Of a stretch of 64,000 nucleotides of DNA, positions 41,271-50,358 are shown in pieces. The stretch's first letter is position 1. Each line of letters begins with the position of its first letter. Source of the DNA: Amycolatopsis acidiphila (GTDB lineage: Bacteria; Actinomycetota; Actinomycetes; Mycobacteriales; Pseudonocardiaceae); NCBI RefSeq assembly GCF_021391495.1, contig NZ_CP090063.1, forward strand, positions 5,022,001 through 5,086,000, given 5' to 3'. Below the pieces are notes generated by a model. The model was not told the DNA's origin and ran no database searches. It saw only the letters and a program-made list of their open reading frames with translations. The translations under genes and the position numbers were made by a program.

Positions 41271-42650
41271 ATGTCCACACCGCCCCCCGCCGCAGAACCA
41301 CATCCGGCGGCCTTGGACGCCCCTCGGCCGAGCGCCCCGCACGGCCCGGACCCCGCCAAGGTGCGCGCCGCGGTCCGCGGCGGGACGCTCGCCTACTTCG
41401 TCGACCAGTTCGACATCTACCTGCCGATCGTGGTGCTGGCGCCGGCGACGGCCTACTTCCAGGCGGCGAACCTCAGCGCGAGCACGACGGCCCTGCTCTC
41501 GTCGCTGGTGTTCGCATCGACGCTCATCGGCCGCCCGCTCGGCGCGGTGATCTTCGGCCACTTCGCCGACACGGTCGGGCGCAAGCGCACGACGCTGGTC
41601 GCGGTCGGCGGCTTCGGCGTCATCACGCTGGCGACCGCGTGCCTGCCGGGGCACGAGACGATCGGCATCTGGTCGGTCGGGTTGCTGATCGTGTTGCGGT
41701 TCGTCGACGGGATCTTCCTCGGCGGCGAGTACACGACCGCGGTGCCGCTGGCCATGGAGTGGAGCCCGCGGCACAAGCGCGGGCTCTACGCCTCGATCAT
41801 CACCTCGACCTCCCCTGGCGCGTACGTCGTGATCGCCGCGATCACGCTGCTGCTGCTGCAACTGCTGCCGTCGGCCGGACTGCACAGCAGCTACGTGCAG
41901 TGGGGCTGGCGGGTCCCGTTCGCGGTGGGCGCGCTGCTGGCGGCGGTGTTGTTCCGCTACTACCTCAAGCAGGTGGAGGAGCCGCCTGCCGCGATGACCG
42001 GCGAGCGGCACAAGATGCCGTTCGTGCGGCTGCTGGTGCGCTACCCGAAGGCGCTGGCGCAGGTGTTCGTGCTGATGACCGGCACCTGGCTGGCGACCAA
42101 CATGGAGGCCGCCGTGACACCCGTGCAGCTGAAGGCGCACCTGGAGCTGTCGAGCAAGGGCGTCACGCTGACCATGCTCGTGATCAACGGTGCCGCGGCG
42201 CTCTCCTACCCGCTTTTCGGCCTGCTGTCCCAACGGATCGGGCGACGGCGGTTCTACCTCGGCTACGGCCTGTCGGTCCTGGTGATCGGTGCGGGCTCCT
42301 ACTCGCTGCTGATGGTTTCGCACGGCGGCCTGGGTGCGGCACTCGGCTGGGGCGTCCTGATCGGCGTCTTCACCGTGGGCACCTTCGGCCCGATCGCCGC
42401 GTACCTGACCGAGCGGTTCCCGGGGAGCATCCGTTCCACGGCCTACGGCGTCGGGTACAGCCTCGCGCTGATCGCGCCGGCGTTCTACCAGTTCTACCTG
42501 CAGCAGTTCGACGGCGTCCTGCCCGCGCACCTCGCACCGGCCGTCCTGATCGCGCTCGCCGGCGTGCTGATCAGCCTCGGCGGCTTCCTCGGCCCGGAGA
42601 CCAAGGACGTCGACATGGCCGACGACCGCACCATCCCGGGGCTGTCCTGA
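41271..42650 (+). CDS. MFS metabolite:proton symporter-type transporter
   Basis: A 459-residue MFS protein, 12 helices, of the sugar/metabolite symporter type (like KgtP/ProP). The motif A loop GHFADTVGRKRT (about 92-103) and FLGGEYTTAVPLAMEW are present. It should import the substrate of the IclR-linked pathway. The promoter carries the IclR palindrome. Its TGA overlaps a possible CTG start of the next gene. Confidence 0.9.
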   Translation: MSTPPPAAEPHPAALDAPRPSAPHGPDPAKVRAAVRGGTLAYFVDQFDIYLPIVVLAPATAYFQAANLSASTTALLSSLVFASTLIGRPLGAVIFGHFADTVGRKRTTLVAVGGFGVITLATACLPGHETIGIWSVGLLIVLRFVDGIFLGGEYTTAVPLAMEWSPRHKRGLYASIITSTSPGAYVVIAAITLLLLQLLPSAGLHSSYVQWGWRVPFAVGALLAAVLFRYYLKQVEEPPAAMTGERHKMPFVRLLVRYPKALAQVFVLMTGTWLATNMEAAVTPVQLKAHLELSSKGVTLTMLVINGAAALSYPLFGLLSQRIGRRRFYLGYGLSVLVIGAGSYSLLMVSHGGLGAALGWGVLIGVFTVGTFGPIAAYLTERFPGSIRSTAYGVGYSLALIAPAFYQFYLQQFDGVLPAHLAPAVLIALAGVLISLGGFLGPETKDVDMADDRTIPGLS

Positions 42651-43699
42651 ACAGCCTTCAGACGACATTGGGCGGTCTGGTCACCGCCAACCCGGTGTGG
42701 GTCGGCTCGTCGGAGCTCACCATGACGCGCGAGGGCCTGACCGCTTGCATCGATGCGGGCGCCGGTGCCGTGGTGGCGAAGTCGGTCAACGAGAGCGCCG
42801 CCGCCCGGCGGCAGCTGGACATCGCGGACTACGCCTTCGTCTCCGGCGACCGGCAGGTGCGGCCGGCGGGCTCGGCCCGGCGCGACGACGGCCTGCTGAA
42901 CCGGTCCGGGCTCGCGCAGGTGGACCTCGACGACTGGCTCGGGGTCCTGGCCGCGGCCGTCGAACACGGCGCGGCACGCCGTTGTCCGGTGATCGGCAGC
43001 ATCACCCTCGGCGACGCGACCGCGGCCGCGCGGATCGGGCACGCCATGGCCGGCGTGGTCCCCGCCGTCGAGCTGAACATCGGGGCCCCGCACGGGCGCG
43101 AGGCACGCGCGGTGCGTCAGCTGACCGAAGCGGACGCTGTGCACGACGCCGTGCGACTCGTGCGGGCCACGGTCGACGTGCCGCTGTTCGTCAAGTTGCC
43201 CGGGCAGGCGTCCGATGTCGTCGCGCTAGCCCACGCGGCCCGGTCGGCCGGTGCGGACGCCGTCGGGCTGGTCGGCCGTTACCCGGGCTTCCTGCCGGAC
43301 CTCGACGGCGGCGCGGTGCTCGGGTCCTGGGGCGCGTGGGGCTCGCCCGCGTGCCTGCCGATGAGCCTCTACTGGGTCAGCAAGGCCCGGCTGGCACTCG
43401 GCGCCGACGTGCCCCTGATCGGGACCAACGGCGCGCGCACCGCGACGGACGTACTGCGGTTCCTCGCTTCGGGCGCTCGCGCGGTCGAAGTGGTCACCGC
43501 GCTGTGGGTCGAGGGGCCCGCGGTGCTCGCGGAACTGGTCGCCGGGGCCGGGGCGTACCTCGCCGCCCGCGACGGCGGCGTGGACGGGTTCGTCGGCAGC
43601 GCGCTCGCCGGCGCACGCGAGTACGCGGACATCCCGCCGGCGCGGTCGCCCGCGTGGCTGCCCTACCTTGCCTGCGGGCCGGAGTCGTCCGGCCGGTAA
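42647..43699 (+). CDS. dihydroorotate dehydrogenase-like FMN oxidoreductase
   Basis: A TIM-barrel flavoprotein of about 350 residues related to dihydroorotate/dihydropyrimidine dehydrogenase: LGGLVTANPVWVGSSELT, PLFVKLPGQ, IGTNGARTATDVLRFLASGA. The usual NxSCPN loop reads NIGAPHG, so the family cysteine is absent. The protein has no ATG or GTG at the expected N-terminus; CTG at 42647 overlaps the MFS stop as CTGA, and TTG at 42668 is the alternative. Its 3' end overlaps iclR by 37 bases. Probably reduces or oxidises a pathway intermediate, not dihydroorotate. Confidence 0.75.
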   Translation: MNSLQTTLGGLVTANPVWVGSSELTMTREGLTACIDAGAGAVVAKSVNESAAARRQLDIADYAFVSGDRQVRPAGSARRDDGLLNRSGLAQVDLDDWLGVLAAAVEHGAARRCPVIGSITLGDATAAARIGHAMAGVVPAVELNIGAPHGREARAVRQLTEADAVHDAVRLVRATVDVPLFVKLPGQASDVVALAHAARSAGADAVGLVGRYPGFLPDLDGGAVLGSWGAWGSPACLPMSLYWVSKARLALGADVPLIGTNGARTATDVLRFLASGARAVEVVTALWVEGPAVLAELVAGAGAYLAARDGGVDGFVGSALAGAREYADIPPARSPAWLPYLACGPESSGR

Positions 43700-44469
43700 T
43701 GGCCGCCGAGCTCCTGGGTGAGCTCGCGCGCGGTGTCCACGACGACCCGCAGCTCGGGCGTGTCGTCGGACATCGACAGGGTGTTGTCCGTGCCCACGAT
43801 GGCGATGGTGGCGCAGATGCCGTACTCGTCGAAGACGGGCGCGGCCACCGCGACGACACCGGGGGTGCTCATCGCGGAGCAGTGGCCGACCGCGCGCACG
43901 CGTTCGACCTCGGCGCGCAGCTCGTCCCGGGCCGGCCCGGGCAGGTTCGCCATCAGCCGCTCCATGGTCAGCTGGTCGGCGTGGTAGGCGAGGAAGACCT
44001 TGCTCTGCGCCGTGTCCAGCGGCAGATGGCTGCCGACCCGCACGGACACGACGACGATCGTGGAGGCGTTCTCCTCGACCCGGGAGACCACCGGACCGGT
44101 GAGGCCCCAGAGACTGAGCACCACACTCGTCTGCGTGGCGCGCGAGAGCGCCCGCATGTGCCGCGGGGCGAGGTTGATGACGCGACGGTGACCGATGGCG
44201 AACGCACCCAGCTGCAGCAACAGGCCACCGGGCACGTAGCCGCCCTCGGCCTTGCGTTCGAGCAGGCCGGCCGCGACGAGCGAGGTGCAGTACCGGTACG
44301 CGGTGGTGCGGTTGAGGCCGAGCCGCTCGGCGACCTCGGCCGGCGTCACCTCGGGCGTGGCCGGATCGAACAGCGACAGGATCTGGCTGACCCTGCTCAC
44401 CGCCTGGATGTCGGCCTGGTCGCCACGGTCCCCGCGGGCAGCGTCCGCCGACCGCGCCGATTTGCTCAC
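43663..44469 (-). CDS. IclR-family regulator
   Basis: A 268-residue IclR protein: winged helix at about 20-85 (TPAEVAERLGLNRTTAYRYC, GLLERKAEGGYVPG) and a C-terminal GAF-like effector domain. A perfect palindrome shared with the MFS promoter lies 38-60 bases upstream of its ATG, so it is likely autoregulated and controls both catabolic operons. The effector is probably a pathway metabolite. Convergent with, and overlapping, the FMN oxidoreductase gene. Confidence 0.9.
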   Translation of the reverse strand: MSKSARSADAARGDRGDQADIQAVSRVSQILSLFDPATPEVTPAEVAERLGLNRTTAYRYCTSLVAAGLLERKAEGGYVPGGLLLQLGAFAIGHRRVINLAPRHMRALSRATQTSVVLSLWGLTGPVVSRVEENASTIVVVSVRVGSHLPLDTAQSKVFLAYHADQLTMERLMANLPGPARDELRAEVERVRAVGHCSAMSTPGVVAVAAPVFDEYGICATIAIVGTDNTLSMSDDTPELRVVVDTARELTQELGGHYRPDDSGPQAR

Positions 44470-44507
44470 TGGGCCTCCGCCGGACGGTGTTCATGAGCCT
44501 GAGCGCC

Positions 44508-44528
44508 GTGTTCACTTCGTGAACACGC
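44508..44528. promoter_or_regulatory. IclR operator site 3 (iclR promoter)
   Basis: GTGTTCAC-TTC-GTGAACAC is a perfect 19-bp palindrome (44508-44526). The 19 bases from 44510 to 44528 are identical to 41182-41200, more than 3 kb away, at the MFS promoter. Confidence 0.75.
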
Positions 44529-44746
44529 CCGTCAGACTACCTGGTCGAAGCCCTCGGCGACCGGTCGACAGTCACATCTGTCAGACCGAGTGCCGTGAGT
44601 CCCCGTGGCCGCGTCCGGTACTTCGACACGTTCCGCCACGCGTAGCCCGAGCCAGCGGCCCCGGTAGATCGAACGTGCACACCGATGACGGCGCGCGCAT
44701 ACTGGGCCCCACTTTCGGCCTCCCGAAGAGAAGGGACCGAGCGGAC

Positions 44747-45262
44747 ATGACTCCCAGGAGTGACAAGACCGCCGGGTTGAGCGACGGCACGCGGGCACGG
44801 CTGGAGCAGGAACTGCGGACCCTGCGGGATCGCCGCGACGAGCTGACCGCCGATGCCCGTGCGCTCGACACAACAGGAGACCGCGGTGACAACGCGGACC
44901 CCCTCCGGGAGGACGACGAGATCGCCCGCGTCGAGGATCGCATCGCGGAACTGTCCAGGCTGCTGGCCGCAGGCCCCGGAGCCGGGTCAGCCGGCGGCGC
45001 CGAGGCCGGCGTGCCCGACGGCACCACCGCGACGCTGCGGTTCGGCGACGGTACGGAACAGGCTCTGCAGGTCGTGGCCATCACCGAGGAGATCCCGCCC
45101 GGACGCGAAGACACCACCATCACCACCGACAGTCCGCTGGGGCTCGCCCTCGCCGGCCACCAGGCGGGTGACACGATCAGCTATTCCACCCCCGCCGGCG
45201 AGGCGCAGGCCTACCTCGTGTCGATCGAATTCCCAGGCGGCGAAAGGGCGGGGAGGCGGTGA
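44747..45262 (+). CDS. GreA/GreB-like transcript cleavage factor family protein
   Basis: A 171-residue Gre-like protein: N-terminal coiled coil (LSDGTRARLEQELRTLRDRR to about 80) and a C-terminal FKBP-like GreA/GreB domain (TTATLRFGDGTEQAL, SPLGLALAGHQAGDTISY). Gre factors rescue backtracked RNA polymerase. Acidic residues at the coiled-coil tip (GDNADPLREDDE) are present. It is probably a divergent paralogue rather than the housekeeping GreA. Monocistronic; start ATG with AAGGGA upstream. Confidence 0.85.
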   Translation: MTPRSDKTAGLSDGTRARLEQELRTLRDRRDELTADARALDTTGDRGDNADPLREDDEIARVEDRIAELSRLLAAGPGAGSAGGAEAGVPDGTTATLRFGDGTEQALQVVAITEEIPPGREDTTITTDSPLGLALAGHQAGDTISYSTPAGEAQAYLVSIEFPGGERAGRR

Positions 45263-45358
45263 GCGTCATGATCGGCGCCCGGCCTGCCGGATCCGGTCAA
45301 AGCCGTGGCGTCTTCTCGGCCAGCTGCCACAGGTGGACGCACGCCTGCGACCGCTGGT

Positions 45359-47006
45359 TCAGCGCCGATGAAGGATCCCGGATTTCAACGCCGACGTGGT
45401 CAGGTGTTTGTATCCGACGCTGGTGAAGTAGACCAGCAGCTCGTGGTCTTCCCGGCTCAGCAGCCGCCCCTCCCCCAGAGCCGATGACGCACGGGAACTC
45501 CGCCGCCGACCGACGGGCGGGAACCCGCCGTGGCCGCCGAAAACCGGTCGTTGTCGCAGTTTCCGCAGGGCGGCACGTAATTCTCGCCGAAATACGCCAG
45601 CAGTTCCGCCCGGCGGCATCGCGTACTCTCCGCGTACTCGCGCGCAGCGGCGAGCCGGCCGGCCAGCACGGCCTGCCGCCGCTTGTTCAGATCCACCAGC
45701 TGCCCGGTCAGCTCGGCGGGCGGCGGCAGCTCTCGCCCGGGCTCGGCGGCGCGGTGCTGACCGGAACCGGTGAGACTGAGGAATCCCAGTTCGGCCAGTT
45801 CGTTGACGACCCGGTCGGCGGCGTGCGCCGGGACGTCCGCGGAAGCCACCAGCTGCGCGATGGCGATGTGCCCGCCCGCGTTCTCGATCGCGTCGACGAC
45901 CCGGTGCAGGGTGGCCTCGCCCAGCCGGGTGCGGGCCGCGAGGAGCCTGGGTATGCGGATGGTGCGCGGGTCGTGGACGAGGACCGCGGCAGCCGGCTTT
46001 CCGTCGCGGCCCGCCCGTCCGATCTCCTGGTAGTAGTCATCGATGCTCGCGGGAACGCCGGCGTGCACCACGGTCCGGATGTCGGGCTTGTCTATCCCCA
46101 TGCCGAAGGCGCTGGTGGCGACCACCACGTCGAGCTGCCCCGCGGAGAACTCGTCCTGGACGCGCGCGCGGGCGCCGGCGGTCATGCCGCCGTGGTAGGG
46201 AGCGGCCCGGAACGCATCCAGGCGCAGGCGATCGGCGAGCGACTCGCACCGGGCATGGGTGAGTGCGTAGATCAGGGCAGGCGTCTCCTGCTCGATCAGG
46301 ACCTCGACACACCGGTCGTCGACAGCCTGCGCTTCTCGTTCGCCCGGCTGGGTCTGCCGCATGGCGAGTGCGATGTTCGGGCGGTCGAAGTCCGCGACCA
46401 CGACGTCCGGAGACCGCATCTTCAAGCGACGCGTGATGTCCGCTTGGACGGGCGGGGACGCCGTCGCGGTCAGGGCGAGGACCGCCGGGCGGCCCAGCTC
46501 GGCGATCGCGTCGCCCAGCCGCAGGTATTCCGGCCGGAACTCCTCGCCCCACTCGCTGACCAGATGCGCCTCGTCGACGACGAACAACCGACGTCGCGCC
46601 CGCCGCCCCGCACCGCCCCTCGCGCTTCGGCGTTCGTGAGTTGTTCCGGTCCCATGAAGAGGAAGTCGAGGTCGCCCCTGGCAAGGCGCGCGAAGGTGTC
46701 CTGGCGTTCGTGTGCCTTCTGGGCGGAGTTCAGCAACGCGGCTTCGACGGCTCGCCCGCCGCAACGGCGCCCGGCGATCGACCGGATCTGATCCCGCTGC
46801 AAGGCGAACGGCGGCGAGATGACCAGCGTCAGGCCGCCGATCGACAGGCCCGCCACCTGGTAGATGGCGCTCTTTCCGCTCCCCGTCGGCAGGACCGCCA
46901 GCGTGTCACGCCCGGCGACGACCGCGTGCACGGCCTGGCTCTGGGACGGTCGCAAGGCGAAGTCGAACAACGCACCGGCGACGGCGGTGGGGTCGATCCC
47001 TCCCAT
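45359..47006 (-). pseudogene. recQ: RecQ-family DNA helicase with two frameshifts
   Basis: The ATG (MGGIDPTAVAGAL, GGAGGAGG upstream) opens a RecQ helicase: Walker A LPTGSGKSAIYQ, later FVVDEAHLVSEWG, TATASPP, FGMGIDKPDIR and QEIGRAGRDG. Between about 46590 and 46622 the frame shifts by one lost base, and again at about 45475, where a G is missing before EGRLLSREDHELLVYF. The real C-terminus ends at 45359. The zinc motif reads CGNCDND, lacking one Cys. Both shifts sit in G/C runs, so sequence error is possible, but the Cys loss favours decay. Confidence 0.8.
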
Positions 47007-47124
47007 GCCTGCCTCCTCCACTCCGATCGCGGTGCGGCGCGGCCCACCACCGGATCGGTCACGGCTGTTGGCCGACCGGTCGCCCTGGACGAGACTGTAA
47101 TCTCTCGGCGAGCAAAGGAGTCCC

Positions 47125-47559
47125 ATGGCTGACTGGCCGGACGACAGCGACGACAGCGTCTTCGAGCAGCTCGACGCCGAGGACACGCTCGAGTCCCGCG
47201 GGCCGGAAGACCCGCTGGATGAGGGCTACACACCAGCGGAACGCCCCTGGGCGGTCAACGACTGGGGCACCACCGCGGACGAGGAAGAACAGGGCGAAGG
47301 GCTCGGCAGGAGGCTGGGCCGGGAGCTGCCCGATACGGCGTACGGCCGTGGCGACGGTTTGGGTGACGACGAGGACACCGACGGCGAACTGCTCGACGAC
47401 GAGGTCGGCGACGTGCGGGCCGGGCGACTGATCGCCGGCGACGGTGGCGACACGGAGCTGTACGCGACCGACGTCGGCGTCGACGGTGCGGGCGCCTCGG
47501 CCGAAGAAGCGGCTGTCAACCTGATCGAGGACGACCAAGCGCGCGGCGCCGACGTCTGA
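47125..47559 (+). CDS. DUF5709-family acidic protein
   Basis: A 144-residue, very acidic, probably disordered protein (many Asp, Glu, Gly) of the actinobacterial DUF5709 family. Conserved parts are LESRGPEDPLDEGY and PWAVNDWGTT. No function is known. The ATG has AAAGGAG upstream; the gene is divergent from recQ and monocistronic. Confidence 0.88.
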   Translation: MADWPDDSDDSVFEQLDAEDTLESRGPEDPLDEGYTPAERPWAVNDWGTTADEEEQGEGLGRRLGRELPDTAYGRGDGLGDDEDTDGELLDDEVGDVRAGRLIAGDGGDTELYATDVGVDGAGASAEEAAVNLIEDDQARGADV

Positions 47560-47629
47560 CGAAGCACCGCGAGGACTCGTTCACCGCCGGATCAGCCGGT
47601 TCTACGGCCTGCGCGCGAGCTGACTATCG

Positions 47630-48067
47630 TCACTCCGACCGGGCCGACTTCAGCTCCTCTTCGAGCGCTTCCAGCGCGGGCAGCGCCGCCAGCAGTTCCT
47701 TGCCGATGTGCTCGGGCAGGTGGTCCAGGCAGTCCGAGACGGCCTGGGTCCGCAGCGTCCGGATGCGGTCGTGCACCAGAGCTCCCTCGGGGGTGACCGC
47801 CACCCGCACGGCCCGCAGGTCCGACGGGTCGGGCAGCCGCCGGATCAGCCCGTCCTCGTCCAGTTTGCGCACCACCCGCGACAGCATCGTGGGGTTGAGC
47901 CCCTCCAGCTCGGTCAGCTCGGCGAGCCCGAGCGGGCCCCGGAAGGTGACCAGACCGAGCACCGAAGCCTGGGTCGGCGTGAGGCCTTCCCCGGTCGACG
48001 TCGCGTTGAGCTGACGGGCCAGCCTGGAGATCACCGCCCGCAACCGCGACACGTCCTCGGCGTCCAT
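47630..48067 (-). CDS. MarR-family regulator
   Basis: A 145-residue MarR protein with winged helix LAELTELEGLNPTMLSRVV and the wing DPSDLRAVRVAVTPEG. The ATG has GGAGG upstream. It is divergent from an EmrB-type MFS pump with an imperfect palindrome (48086-48105) between them, a typical drug-responsive repressor and efflux pair. Inducer unknown. Confidence 0.9.
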   Translation of the reverse strand: MDAEDVSRLRAVISRLARQLNATSTGEGLTPTQASVLGLVTFRGPLGLAELTELEGLNPTMLSRVVRKLDEDGLIRRLPDPSDLRAVRVAVTPEGALVHDRIRTLRTQAVSDCLDHLPEHIGKELLAALPALEALEEELKSARSE

Positions 48068-48085
48068 CACACCTCCAGTTGATTG

Positions 48086-48105
48086 ATTGCCTGCCAGCAA
48101 GCAAT
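48086..48105. promoter_or_regulatory. candidate MarR operator
   Basis: ATTGCCTGC and GCAAGCAAT form an inverted repeat with one mismatch and a 2-base centre, 19 bases from the marR ATG and 15 before the pump ATG. Size and position suit a MarR dimer. Confidence 0.55.
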
Positions 48106-48119
48106 TAGTCTTCCCGTAC

Positions 48120-49526
48120 ATGACGTCTTCCGAGGTCCCGTCGTACACCACCGGCACGACCACGGAAGCCGCCCCCCATCCTCGCCGACGGCTGATCTTC
48201 GCCATCGTCTCGATGGGGTTGTTCATGGCCGCTGTCGACCAGACCATCGTGGCCAGCGCGCTGCCGGCGATCCAGCACGAGCTGGCCGCCCCGGTCAACT
48301 GGAGCGGCTGGACGATCACCATCTACGCGCTCGGCCAGGTGCTGATGATGCCGGTGGCCGGGCGGATCAGCGACCAGTTCGGCCGCAAGAAGGTCTTCCT
48401 GGTCGCGGCCGTGGTGTTCACCGCCGCGTCGCTGGCGTGCGGGTTCGCCACCGACGTCTACCTGCTCGTGGTCCTGCGCGCGATCCAGGCGATCGGCGGC
48501 GGCGCGTTCATGCCGTCGGCCACCGGTATCGTCGCGGACAACTTCGGTCCCGAGCGCGACCGGGCACTCGGCATGTTCACCAGCATCTTCCCCATCGGCG
48601 GCATCGTCGGCCCGATCGCGGGCGGGGTGTTCACCGCGTTCTGGTCCTGGCGCGGCATCTTCCTGATCAACGTGCCGATCGGGCTGGTCCTGATCGTCCT
48701 CGCCCTGAAGTACCTGCCGTCGAGCGAACCACGCGACAACAGCCGGGTCGACTTCCACGGTGTCGCGCTGCTGGGCGTGCTCGTGCTCACCAGCATGCTC
48801 GGCATCACGTACCTCGGCAGCGGCGGCACGTCGCTGCTCAGTCCGGTCTTCCTGGCCTGCGAAGCGGCCGCGGTGGTCGCGGTGGTGTTCTTCGTCCGGC
48901 ACACCAAGCGTCACCCGGCGCCGTTCATCCCGTTCGAGCTGATGCGCGGACGCGGCTTCGGGGTGATGAACCTGATCAACCTCTGCTACGGCGCGGCGGC
49001 ACTCGGGTTCGGCGCGCTCGTGCCGCTCTACGCCGAGGATCGCTACCACATCCAGTCGCTGGAGGCAGGCACGCTGCTCACCGCGAGAGCGGTCGGGACC
49101 ATCTGCGTCGCCGCGCTCGCCGTGCTCGCGCTCCGGCGGACCGGGCACCGGCTGCCGATGCTGGTCGGCTTCCTCATCCTCGCCGCCGGTCTCGTCGCGA
49201 TGTACGCCGCGCCGCCCGGAATTTCGCCCTACCTGTGGCTCACCATCTCCTCCGGCGTGAGCGGGATCGGCATGGGCCTGACGGTGCCGGCGACCAACAA
49301 CGCGAGCCTCCAGCTGGCGCCGGACAAGGTCGCCGCGATCGCCGGGTTGCGCGGGATGTTCCGGCAGAGCGGTGCCATCATCTCGATCTCCGTGACCACC
49401 GCGGTGATCGCGCGCAGCAGCGACGCGGGCCTCGCGCAGGCGTACATCCTGCTCGCGTTCGCGGTGCTCATGGTCGCGGTGCTTCCGTTGCTGCTGCTGG
49501 TTCCCGACCACCGCGGCAGCTGGTGA
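48120..49526 (+). CDS. MFS drug-efflux transporter, EmrB/QacA-like
   Basis: A 468-residue DHA2-type MFS pump, about 14 helices, with AAVDQTIVASALPAI (helix 1), GRISDQFGRKKVF (motif A) and GGIVGPIAGGVF (motif C). It should expel a small lipophilic compound in exchange for protons. I use the ATG (MTSSEVPSY); an in-frame TTG 33 bases earlier overlaps the operator. No ribosome site is visible, so translation may be leaderless or nearly so. Regulated by the divergent MarR gene. Confidence 0.9.
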   Translation: MTSSEVPSYTTGTTTEAAPHPRRRLIFAIVSMGLFMAAVDQTIVASALPAIQHELAAPVNWSGWTITIYALGQVLMMPVAGRISDQFGRKKVFLVAAVVFTAASLACGFATDVYLLVVLRAIQAIGGGAFMPSATGIVADNFGPERDRALGMFTSIFPIGGIVGPIAGGVFTAFWSWRGIFLINVPIGLVLIVLALKYLPSSEPRDNSRVDFHGVALLGVLVLTSMLGITYLGSGGTSLLSPVFLACEAAAVVAVVFFVRHTKRHPAPFIPFELMRGRGFGVMNLINLCYGAAALGFGALVPLYAEDRYHIQSLEAGTLLTARAVGTICVAALAVLALRRTGHRLPMLVGFLILAAGLVAMYAAPPGISPYLWLTISSGVSGIGMGLTVPATNNASLQLAPDKVAAIAGLRGMFRQSGAIISISVTTAVIARSSDAGLAQAYILLAFAVLMVAVLPLLLLVPDHRGSW

Positions 49527-49576
49527 CGCGTCGCCGGGCCCGGGCACCGTGCTCGTGCGGGTGGTTGAATCGGGTC

Positions 49577-50353
49577 ATGCCGGCTACCCACCGGCGGGTC
49601 GTCGACCTCCGGCAGGACGGCCAGATCGAGTCCGCCACCTGGAATCCGACCACGGGATGTGATCGGGTCAGCCCGGGCTGCGACAACTGCTACGCATTGA
49701 CGTTCGCCAAGCGGCTGAAGGCGATGGGCAACCCCGGCTACCAGTACGACGGCGACCCGCGGACGAGCGGTCCCGGCTTCCGCCTCACGCTGCACCCCCA
49801 ACGGCTGGAGACACCCCTGCGCTGGCGCGAGCCGCGGCTGGTGTTCGTGGACTCGATGAGCGACCTGTTCCACCCCAAGGTGCCCGGCACCTTCCTCACC
49901 GCGGTCCTCGACGTCATGCGCCAGGCCGACCGGCACACCTTCTTCGTCCTGACCAAACGCCCGCAACGGATGGCGCCGGCACTCGCCGAGCTCCAGCCGC
50001 GGCCACTGCCCAACGTGTGGTGGGGCACGACGATCGAAGGCAACGAGCACGTCCACCGCGCGGACCGGCTGCGTGCCACGCCCGCCGCGGTCCGGTTCCT
50101 CTCGCTCCAGCCGCTGCTCGGTCCGCTCCCCGACCTCGACCTCACCGGGCTCGACTGGGTCTACGTCGGCGGCGAATCCGGCCCTGGCCACCGGCCGATG
50201 CGGCCCGTATGGGTACGCCCCATCCGCGATCGGTGCGTCGCCGCCGGCATCCCGTTCCTGTTCAAGCAGTGGGGAGGCCGCACCCGCAACGCCCACGGCC
50301 GCGTCCTCGACGGGCGCACCTGGGACGAAATGCCGCGGACGCCGAAACCTTGA
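49577..50353 (+). CDS. DUF5131 (phage Gp37/Gp68-like) family protein
   Basis: A 258-residue protein of the DUF5131/Gp37-Gp68 family with the cysteine motif TGCDRVSPGCDNCYA (Cys28, Cys35, Cys38), VFVDSMSDLFHP, WWGTTIEGNEH and LFKQWGG. The three-cysteine pattern suggests an iron-sulfur or zinc site, and the family is thought to be related to radical-SAM-like proteins; no activity is proven. The family is common on phages and mobile DNA but also stands alone in actinomycetes, as here. Confidence 0.88.
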   Translation: MPATHRRVVDLRQDGQIESATWNPTTGCDRVSPGCDNCYALTFAKRLKAMGNPGYQYDGDPRTSGPGFRLTLHPQRLETPLRWREPRLVFVDSMSDLFHPKVPGTFLTAVLDVMRQADRHTFFVLTKRPQRMAPALAELQPRPLPNVWWGTTIEGNEHVHRADRLRATPAAVRFLSLQPLLGPLPDLDLTGLDWVYVGGESGPGHRPMRPVWVRPIRDRCVAAGIPFLFKQWGGRTRNAHGRVLDGRTWDEMPRTPKP

Positions 50354-50358
50354 CGTGC

